A DNA stretch of 11,948 nt, from positions 1-11,948 of the forward strand of contig CABKMZ010000058.1 in the NCBI GenBank assembly GCA_902373545.1, written 5' to 3'. The notes beneath the pieces were generated by a model. That model was not told the origin of the DNA and searched no databases. It was given only the letters and a program-made list of their open reading frames with translations. Within the stretch, counting starts at the first letter, position 1. Every line of letters starts with the position of its first letter. The translations under genes were made by a program, and so were the position numbers. This stretch comes from an uncultured Actinomyces sp. GTDB lineage: Bacteria > Actinomycetota > Actinomycetes > Actinomycetales > Actinomycetaceae. This document shows, one piece after another, positions 5,349 through 11,948 of the stretch.

Positions 5349-5936
5349 TCAGCGGAAGAAGGAGCGCAGCATCGGGAAGGCTCCGGCGGCGACGGCGGCC
5401 TTGACGAGGTCGCCGATGATGAAGGGCAAGAAGCCCTTGGCCAGGCCCTGGGCGAGAGTCATGTGGGTGAAGGGGATCATCCACGCCAGGCCCGCGACGT
5501 ACACGGAGAACAGGGAGGCCAGGGCGACGGGCGCCATCGTGAGGACGCGGCGGTCGGCGCCGCGCTGCGCGGCCAGGCCGGCGATGGCGGCGACCAGGAA
5601 GTAGCCGAGGATGTAGCCGAAGGAGGCGAAAGCCCAGCCGACGTTCGAGCCCGTGAAGACGGGGGCGCCGGCGATGCCCAGGAGGGCGTACGCGCCGACG
5701 GAGACGAGGCCTCGGCGGGCTCCCAGGGTCGTGCCCACCGAGAGGGCGCCGAGGGTGCCCAGCGAGACGGGCACGGGTGTGAAGGGCAGCGGCACGGAGA
5801 TGCGGGCGAGGACGATCATGGCGATCGTGCCGGCGGCGACGAGGGCGATCTCACGGAGGATCGTACCGCCGAAGCGGTCGGCGAGGACTCGGTTTTCGCG
5901 GGCAACTGCGGCGGGGGCGACGGTCAGCGTGGACAT
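5349..5936 (-). CDS. bioY: BioY, biotin-specific S component of an ECF transporter
   Basis: A 195-residue integral membrane protein with about six hydrophobic segments: roughly 28-46, 55-72, 77-93, 101-122, 132-155 and 165-187. The BioY signature VPLPFTPVPVSLGTLGAL (48-65) with GTTLGARRG (68-76) is clear. The C-terminal KGFLPFIIGDLVKA (167-180) carries the conserved Asp (D176) and Lys (K179) region associated with biotin binding. BioY captures biotin at the membrane. Uptake normally needs the ECF T component and ATPases (BioN/BioM or shared EcfT/EcfA), and none is encoded here. It is therefore a solitary bioY, probably working with shared ECF modules elsewhere or alone. The ATG at 5936 has GAAAGG with 8-nt spacing. 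An AT-rich leader with a TTCAA-N3-TTGAA repeat lies upstream. Confidence 0.95.
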   Translation of the reverse strand: MSTLTVAPAAVARENRVLADRFGGTILREIALVAAGTIAMIVLARISVPLPFTPVPVSLGTLGALSVGTTLGARRGLVSVGAYALLGIAGAPVFTGSNVGWAFASFGYILGYFLVAAIAGLAAQRGADRRVLTMAPVALASLFSVYVAGLAWMIPFTHMTLAQGLAKGFLPFIIGDLVKAAVAAGAFPMLRSFFR

Positions 5937-5969
5937 GCGGGGCCTTTCAACAGGGCTAAGAGCCTTTTA

Positions 5970-5982
5970 TTCAATACTTGAA
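5970..5982. promoter_or_regulatory. Small inverted repeat in the bioY leader
   Basis: TTCAA-TAC-TTGAA lies in the only AT-rich stretch upstream of bioY, 34-46 nt before the ATG, where a promoter is expected. No clear -35/-10 pair could be fixed. Biotin genes in actinobacteria are often repressed through inverted repeats (BioQ or BirA). This site does not match a known consensus well, so it is only a candidate operator. Confidence 0.3.
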
Positions 5983-6031
5983 CGATATGCTGACTGCGCC
6001 CCCCCTGTCAAGCACACCCGAGCACATCACA

Positions 6032-6062
6032 GGGGGCGAGCGCCACACCGGCGCTCGCCCCC
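6032..6062 (-). terminator. Strong hairpin terminator after purH
   Basis: GGGGGCGAGCGCC and GGCGCTCGCCCCC form a perfect 13-bp stem with the 5-nt loop ACACC, 24 nt past the purH stop codon. No T tract follows on the minus strand. Its position between purH and the bioY leader fits a terminator. Confidence 0.8.
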
Positions 6063-6086
6063 CCAAGAGCCCATGAGCGGGACAGA

Positions 6087-7928
6087 TCAGTGCGCGAAGT
6101 GGCGCGTGCCCGTCAGGTACATCGTGATGCCCGCGACGTTCGCCGCATCAATCGACTCCTGGTCACGCACCGAGCCGCCAGGCTGGACGACGGCCTTCAC
6201 GCCGGCATCGATGAGCACCTGCAGCCCGTCCGCGAAGGGGAAGAAGGCATCCGACGCGGCGACCGCACCGAGGGAACGCTGCTCGGGAGCCTCACCCACG
6301 ACCTCGGACGCGCGAGCGCCGCCCGCACTGTCGACGGTGGACGCCGCCGCGTCCCCCGTCGAGCGCGAGCCCAGCGTGTTCGCCCGCTCGACCGCCAGCT
6401 TGCACGAGTCCACGCGGTTCACCTGGCCCATGCCCACGCCCACCGACGCGCCATCCTTGACCAGCAGAATCGCGTTGGAACGGACCGCGCGCACCGTGCG
6501 CCACGCGAACTCCAGGTCCGCCAGCGTCGCCTCGTCGGCGGGAGCGCCGGCCGCGAGGGTCCAGTTCTCCGGCGAGTCGCCGGGCGCGTCGATGTCGTCG
6601 CGCTCCTGGACCAGCAGGCCGCCGCTGATCTGCTTGAACTCGTACGAGCCGCGAGCCGGGGGCTCAACCTGCAAGACGCGCAGGTTCTTCTTGGTAGCCA
6701 GCACCTCGAGCGCGCCCTCCTCGTAATCGGGGGCCAGCACGACCTCGGTGAAGATCGGGACGATCTGGCGCGCCAGCTCCACGCTCACCGGGCGATTCAC
6801 GGCGATCACGCCGCCGAACGCCGACACGGGGTCGCAGGCGTGCGCGAGGCGGTGAGCCTCGGCCACATCGTCCGCCACCGCAATGCCGCAGGGGTTCGCG
6901 TGCTTGATGATCGCGACGCAGGGGCGCTCGTGATCGTAGGCGGCGCGCAGGGCGGCGTCGCCATCCGTGTAGTTGTTGTAGCTCATGGCCTTGCCATGCA
7001 GCTGGCGAGCGTTCGCGATACCCGGTGCCAAGGCCTCGTCGTCGACCTCCTCGTCCTCGAAGGACTCGTCGATCTCCCGGTACACGGCCGCGCCCTGGTG
7101 CGGATTCTCGCCGTAGCGCAGCGACTCCACGCGCTCAAAGGCGTCGGCGACGAACACGGGCATGCCCGAGGCCTGCCCCTCCTCCTCGGGAGCCTCCACC
7201 ACGCAGTCCTCGCCGGCCTCGTAGCCCAGCGAGGCCAGGAACGCCGCGTCGGACGCATCCAGGTGGGTCTCAGCGGCCTCATCGAGGGTCTCGCGCACAT
7301 CCTCCAGCTCAAGCTCGTCAGCCAGCCAGCCGGCGATCGCCAGATCGTAGGTCGCCGTATGAGCGAAGGCCTCGGCGGCCAGCGCGCGGCGCTGCTCGAG
7401 GGTAAAGCCCTCCCCCGCCACGGCCTGCACCACATCCGCGTAACGCTCCGGTGAGGTCACGACGGCGACCGACGGGTGATTCTTCGCCGCCGCGCGCACC
7501 ATGGACGGCCCGCCGATGTCGATCTGCTCGACACACTCGTCGAAAGAAGCACCCGAGGCGACCGTGTCCTGGAACGGGTACAGGTTGCACACGACCAGGT
7601 CAAACGCCTGGATCCCCAGCTGGGCGATCTGCTCACGGTGCGCGGCCTTACGCTGATCGGCCAGGATGCCGGAATGAATGAAGGGATGCAGGGTCTTCAC
7701 GCGCCCCTCCAGCACCTCCGGGAAACCCGTCACATCATCGACCGGGGTGACGGCCACGCCGGTCGCAGCAATGCGCGCGGCCGTCGAGCCCGTGGACACA
7801 ATCTCCACGCCGGCCTCGCCCAGCGCGCGCGCCAGGTCCTCCAAGCCCGTCTTGTCATACACGGAAATCAGGGCCCGCTTAATCGGGCGCACGTCGATGG
7901 GTTCCAGGTTGTCCAAGGAGACGGACAT
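6087..7928 (-). CDS. purH: Bifunctional AICAR transformylase / IMP cyclohydrolase
   Basis: Catalyses the last two steps of purine synthesis, AICAR to FAICAR (10-formyl-THF donor) to IMP. The start at ATG 7928 has GGAGG 4 nt upstream; the in-frame ATG at 7988 lacks one, so the shorter 613-residue form is preferred. The N-terminal cyclohydrolase (MGS-like) domain shows SVYDKTG (22-28), STGSTA (45-50) and GRVKTLHP (75-82). The transformylase domain shows RYGENPHQ (271-278), [11 protein letters not shown] (316-326), the catalytic KHANPCG (342-348), [10 protein letters not shown] (371-380), ASDAFFPF (558-565) and [12 protein letters not shown] (580-591). It is about 90 residues longer than the usual ~520 because of extra segments near 202-258, 285-303 and 519-556. 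PerM lies 112 nt upstream. purN, often adjacent, is not present. Confidence 0.96.
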   Translation of the reverse strand: MSVSLDNLEPIDVRPIKRALISVYDKTGLEDLARALGEAGVEIVSTGSTAARIAATGVAVTPVDDVTGFPEVLEGRVKTLHPFIHSGILADQRKAAHREQIAQLGIQAFDLVVCNLYPFQDTVASGASFDECVEQIDIGGPSMVRAAAKNHPSVAVVTSPERYADVVQAVAGEGFTLEQRRALAAEAFAHTATYDLAIAGWLADELELEDVRETLDEAAETHLDASDAAFLASLGYEAGEDCVVEAPEEEGQASGMPVFVADAFERVESLRYGENPHQGAAVYREIDESFEDEEVDDEALAPGIANARQLHGKAMSYNNYTDGDAALRAAYDHERPCVAIIKHANPCGIAVADDVAEAHRLAHACDPVSAFGGVIAVNRPVSVELARQIVPIFTEVVLAPDYEEGALEVLATKKNLRVLQVEPPARGSYEFKQISGGLLVQERDDIDAPGDSPENWTLAAGAPADEATLADLEFAWRTVRAVRSNAILLVKDGASVGVGMGQVNRVDSCKLAVERANTLGSRSTGDAAASTVDSAGGARASEVVGEAPEQRSLGAVAASDAFFPFADGLQVLIDAGVKAVVQPGGSVRDQESIDAANVAGITMYLTGTRHFAH

Positions 7929-8040
7929 AGTTCCTCCAGGTTGAGAGCCAAACCCAGGCGCCCAGGCGGGCGACGCCTCGCGGGACATGCAGCCGCTCCC
8001 CGGTGGTGATCCACCCTCGCCAGTCGCGGCACCTCCCAGT

Positions 8041-9570
8041 CTAGTTCAGGCCCTCACCCTTCGTCCCCTTCGCCTCGGGGTCATCCGTGTCACCCTCGTC
8101 ATCCTTGTCAGCGGGCTCAGCCCAGGCCTCGTCCGCATCCTTGGCACTGCCCAGCGTCACGTCTTCCTCGCGCTCAGCCCAGGCCTCGTCCGTGCCCTCC
8201 GGCTCCGCGCTCTCCGACTCCGCTTTCTCACCCGGCTCGGCCCACGCCTCGTCCCGCTGAGGAGAGGAACCGGCCCCCTCCTTCTCGTTGATCAACGAGG
8301 CCGTGGCAGCCTCACGCGACGCACGCTCGGCGTGGCGGCGGCGCAGAGCCTCACCCTCAGAGCGCACGCGCCCCGCGCCCTGGCCGACGAGCGCCAGCGT
8401 CGTCGGATGCGTCGCCAACGCCACCAGCATCGCCGGCAGCGCAATCTCCAGGAACAAGAACAACGTCGACCAGCCCACCAGCGGCCCCATGAACGACAAA
8501 CGCACCGACCCCATGCTCACCGTCGCGCTCCACATCCACACGCCCATGATCACCACAAACACGACCGAGGCCAGCACCCCCTGAGCGCTCTGGTGCAACA
8601 GGTGAGAACGCCGATACAAGCGCGCCGACGCCACGCCACAAGCGATACCCAACACGACCGGCACAAAAACCACCCAGTTGCCGGGAGCCGTCTCCGGGAC
8701 CGTCCCCAGCAGCGGAATCGGCGGAATCGGGCCCGTCCCCACAACCGTCGGCGAATGAAGCGAATCCGTCGCCGTCATGAAACCCGCGCCCGACCACCAG
8801 GCCGCCGCCCACGCCATCATCGTGGGCGCGAACAGCACCTGCCCGCCCACGATAAAGATCGTATCCATCATCGACGAAGCACCCAGCAGCTCATGGATGC
8901 CGCTCGCCCGACCCCACCCGGCCACGAGCGCCACCAGCGCCGCGACCGCCGAGGCCACCACGGTCACCAGACTCATCAAGCCGCCCATCTTGAAGCCGCC
9001 CGAAATCCAGTGCTGCATCGACGGAGCCTCGGAATCACGCACATAGCTCGACGCCGCAAACCAGATCGACCCGATCAGCGGAATCAAAATCGCGCCCAGC
9101 GTTCCCGTCCACCACTGCGAATGGGAACCCGAAGCCCCCGACAGGAACCACGACGTCAGCAAGAAACCCGGCACCGCGAACAGCGCCGACGACCGAGGAA
9201 AGCCCGTCGTCGTACGAAGCAACAGGCGCACGAGCATAACCAAAAACACGCCGAACAGCGTCGGAATCACCCGGTAAGACACTCCGCCGGCCACCGACGT
9301 ACCGCCGACGACGGCAACCCACAGGTCTCCGCCCAGCGCCAGCGCGTCACGCGGCGTCGTGTCGTTCATCCACGTGTTCGAACGCAGCGACAGGTAGCCG
9401 ATCATCGTCACAACCGTCGTGATGGCCCAGCCCGCGAAGGCCGCCTCCACGCCCGCCAAGATGCCGCGGGCCCACCCCCTGGGCACGGCGACACGGATCG
9501 TCGTCCTGCCCGCCACGTAGGTGGTCGTCGTCCGTCTGGGACTGGGTACTTCTCTGATGCGCTCGCTCAC
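8041..9570 (-). CDS. PerM/DUF6350-like multi-pass membrane protein with acidic repeat tail
   Basis: A 509-residue integral membrane protein. The N-terminus is basic (about 1-35), followed by about eight or nine hydrophobic segments between 36 and 390. The C-terminus is a charged cytoplasm-like tail (398-509). Its position between sucCD and purH matches M. tuberculosis PerM (Rv0955; DUF6350 family), a membrane protein linked to cell division and persistence, and its length is comparable plus the tail. The assignment rests mainly on synteny and topology. The tail is rich in E/D/A and contains the motif DEAWAE three times (440-445, 461-466, 480-485). The start is GTG at 9570; no clear ribosome binding site precedes it, and no better in-frame start was found. 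No catalytic motif is seen, so it is probably structural or regulatory. Confidence 0.72.
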   Translation of the reverse strand: MSERIREVPSPRRTTTTYVAGRTTIRVAVPRGWARGILAGVEAAFAGWAITTVVTMIGYLSLRSNTWMNDTTPRDALALGGDLWVAVVGGTSVAGGVSYRVIPTLFGVFLVMLVRLLLRTTTGFPRSSALFAVPGFLLTSWFLSGASGSHSQWWTGTLGAILIPLIGSIWFAASSYVRDSEAPSMQHWISGGFKMGGLMSLVTVVASAVAALVALVAGWGRASGIHELLGASSMMDTIFIVGGQVLFAPTMMAWAAAWWSGAGFMTATDSLHSPTVVGTGPIPPIPLLGTVPETAPGNWVVFVPVVLGIACGVASARLYRRSHLLHQSAQGVLASVVFVVIMGVWMWSATVSMGSVRLSFMGPLVGWSTLFLFLEIALPAMLVALATHPTTLALVGQGAGRVRSEGEALRRRHAERASREAATASLINEKEGAGSSPQRDEAWAEPGEKAESESAEPEGTDEAWAEREEDVTLGSAKDADEAWAEPADKDDEGDTDDPEAKGTKGEGLN

Positions 9571-9585
9571 AGGCCAATGGTGACA

Positions 9586-9632
9586 GAATCGGCCCGGGGC
9601 CGCGACGCTGCGCGCCGACCCCGGGCCGATTC
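9586..9632 (-). terminator. Long hairpin terminator after sucD
   Basis: GAATCGGCCCGGGG (9586-9599) and CCCCGGGCCGATTC (9619-9632) form a perfect 14-bp stem around a GC-rich 19-nt loop that can fold further. It lies 11 nt after the sucD stop and 15 nt before the next gene's start codon, so it should separate sucCD from the PerM-like gene. No T tract is present. Confidence 0.75.
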
Positions 9633-9643
9633 AGGCTGTGACG

Positions 9644-10564
<921 letters not shown>

Positions 10565-10590
10565 GGTGTTCTCCTGCGGTTCTCGGGTCG

Positions 10591-11778
10591 TTACTTCGAC
10601 GAGGCCTGGGCTGCGAGCTCGGCTGCACGCCGGGCCGCGCCGTCCATCGTTTCTTCCATGTGGACGAGCGGGTGCGCAGCCTCGGCGAGGATCGCGCGGC
10701 CCTCCTCGACCTTGTTGCCGTCGAGGCGCACGACGAGCGGCTTGGAGGCCGCATCGCCCAGCGTCTCGAGCGCTCCGATGATGCCGCGGGCGACCTGGTC
10801 GCACGCGGTGATGCCGCCGAAGACGTTGACGAACACGGAGCGAACCTGCTCATCTCCGAGGATGATGTCCAGACCCTTCGCCATAACCTCGGCCGAAGCG
10901 CCGCCGCCGATGTCGAGGAAGTTCGCGGGCTTCATGCCGCCGAACTCCTCGCCGGCCATCGCGACCACGTCGAGGGTTGACATGACCAGGCCCGCGCCGT
11001 TACCGATGACGCCGACCTGACCCTCCAGGCGCACGTAGTTAAGCCCGGCCTCCTTCGCGGCGGCCTCGCGCGGATCCTGCGCGGCTTGGTCCACCAGCTC
11101 GGCGTGACCGGGGTGGCGGAAGCGCGCATTGTCGTCGAGGGTCACCTTGCCGTCGACCGCCCACACGGAGCCGTCGGGGCTGGAGACCAGCGGGTTGACC
11201 TCGACCAGGGTCGCGTCCTCATCGCGGTAGACGGTCCACAGGGTTTCGAGGACGGGGGCGATGGCCTGCGCCGTTTCCTCGTCGAAGCCAGCTTCCTTGG
11301 CGATGCGGCGGGCAACCTCTGTATCAATGCCGACGGTGGGATCAAGGGGCACGCGGGCAAGGGCCTCGGGACGCTCCTTCGCGAGGGTCTCGATGTCCAT
11401 GCCGCCTTCGCGCGAGCACATCGCCAGGTGGCGACGGTTCGAGCGATCCAGCAGGATCGAGAAGTAGTATTCGGCGGCAATGTCCGCGCCGGACGCGATC
11501 ATGACCTTCTTGACGATGTGGCCCTTGATGTCGAGGCCGAGGATCGCCTCAGCCTTCTCGTAGGCCTCGTCGGCGGTGTGGGCGAGCTTGACGCCGCCGG
11601 CCTTGCCGCGGCCGCCGGTCTTGACCTGGGCCTTGACGACCAGCAGCGAGGCCCCCTCAGCCAGGAGCTCGCGTGCACCCTCTCGCGCCTCGTCGGGGGT
11701 TGACGCCAGGCGGTAGTCGAGCACGGGCACGCCGTGCTCCTTGAACATCTGCCGGGCCTGGTACTCGTAGAGATCCAC
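10591..11778 (-). CDS. sucC: Succinyl-CoA synthetase beta subunit
   Basis: A 395-residue ATP-grasp subunit, of normal length, that binds the nucleotide and contributes the CoA-ligase domain. The start is GTG 11778 with GGAGG 7 nt upstream. The N-terminus [19 protein letters not shown] is typical. The ATP-grasp domain shows [18 protein letters not shown] (49-66) and the metal/nucleotide residues Glu193 and Asn195 in VEVNPL and Asp209 in AVDGK; these sit at the spacing of the E. coli residues Glu197, Asn199 and Asp213. The C-terminal domain shows [12 protein letters not shown] (259-270), [10 protein letters not shown] (286-295), VNVFGGIT (317-324) and [11 protein letters not shown] (351-361). 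It is first gene of the sucCD operon, and the region upstream to the window end should contain its promoter. Confidence 0.96.
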   Translation of the reverse strand: MDLYEYQARQMFKEHGVPVLDYRLASTPDEAREGARELLAEGASLLVVKAQVKTGGRGKAGGVKLAHTADEAYEKAEAILGLDIKGHIVKKVMIASGADIAAEYYFSILLDRSNRRHLAMCSREGGMDIETLAKERPEALARVPLDPTVGIDTEVARRIAKEAGFDEETAQAIAPVLETLWTVYRDEDATLVEVNPLVSSPDGSVWAVDGKVTLDDNARFRHPGHAELVDQAAQDPREAAAKEAGLNYVRLEGQVGVIGNGAGLVMSTLDVVAMAGEEFGGMKPANFLDIGGGASAEVMAKGLDIILGDEQVRSVFVNVFGGITACDQVARGIIGALETLGDAASKPLVVRLDGNKVEEGRAILAEAAHPLVHMEETMDGAARRAAELAAQASSK

Positions 11779-11948
11779 CTTATTCCCTCCGTTGAACGTG
11801 GTGTGGTCAGCGCAATAATTCTAACGTGTGACCGGCGTAAATGCCCCAGTTGCCGCATATTGTCAAGGCTTGTCGCGCCCTTGACCGGAAGGAGCTTTCC
11901 CTTTGTCAAGGCTTTGCGTTGCGGGGCGGGTTGCTGGGGCCAGCGGGG
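11779..11948 (-). promoter_or_regulatory. sucCD upstream region with TTGACA direct repeats
   Basis: No gene is visible. On the minus strand AAGCCTTGACAA occurs twice (11903-11914 and 11860-11871), 43 bp apart, each containing a consensus TTGACA. The proximal copy has only a weak -10 (CATTTA) at 17 nt. A good -10-like TAGAAT (11818-11823) lies nearer the gene but without a matching -35. An inverted copy of the core (CCTTGAC on the plus strand, 11879-11885) faces GTCAAGG at 11862-11868 across 10 nt. The region probably combines promoter and regulator sites; which element starts transcription is unresolved. Confidence 0.5.

Noticed and set aside
5124..5981. Plus-strand frame opposite bioY
   Set aside because: A Gly/Glu/Asp-rich shadow of bioY codons with no domain features, overlapping a clear BioY reading.
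7929..7988. Twenty-residue N-terminal extension of PurH
   Set aside because: No ribosome binding site at 7988, whereas GGAGG precedes ATG 7928; the extension is not typical of PurH.
10565..10804. N-terminal extension of the sucD frame
   Set aside because: The extension is sucC sequence read in another frame. ATG 10564 has a good ribosome binding site and gives the standard SucD N-terminus.

Overview
The window looks like chromosomal DNA of a high-GC actinobacterium. The best guess is an Actinomycetaceae-type organism (Actinomyces/Schaalia-like). This rests on the strongly GC-biased codon use of the core genes, GTG starts on two genes, and the order sucC-sucD-PerM/DUF6350-purH. That order resembles the M. 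tuberculosis sucC-sucD...perM-purN-purH block. The genus is an inference from family resemblance, not from a database search.

The left third (about 1-3640) is accessory and less GC-rich. A Phd/YefM-type antitoxin runs leftwards off the window edge. Divergent from it is a complete two-gene toxin-antitoxin module: a RelB/DinJ-type antitoxin with a MazF/PemK-like toxin, overlapping by 14 nt. Each promoter side of the 172-bp divergent region carries a palindrome that could be an autoregulatory operator. A strong hairpin terminator follows the toxin. Next comes about 0.5 kb with no convincing gene. It holds a short 3'-end-like reading frame, several TGTAGTCA repeats including a 20-bp near-palindrome, and a diverged 120-bp-period repeat. 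Leftward genes for an alpha/beta hydrolase and an AAA/DUF4143 ATPase follow. The ATPase has an unusual upstream region: a perfect 8-bp inverted repeat containing its ribosome binding site, and a perfect 35-bp palindrome that touches the guaA stop codon.

The right two thirds (3641-11948) are core metabolism, all read leftwards: guaA (GMP synthase), bioY (biotin ECF transporter S component), purH (last two steps of IMP synthesis), a PerM/DUF6350 membrane protein with a repetitive acidic tail, and sucD-sucC (succinyl-CoA synthetase). Strong GC hairpins separate most units. purH makes IMP and guaA makes GMP downstream of it. purN, which lies next to purH in mycobacteria, is absent from this spot.

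The most interesting material is the accessory region against the guaA 3' end. guaA 3' ends are known integration hot spots. An ORF end at 1031-1053 repeats the guaA C-terminal peptide ATIEWE-stop in the same orientation, which could mark the far edge of a relict inserted segment.
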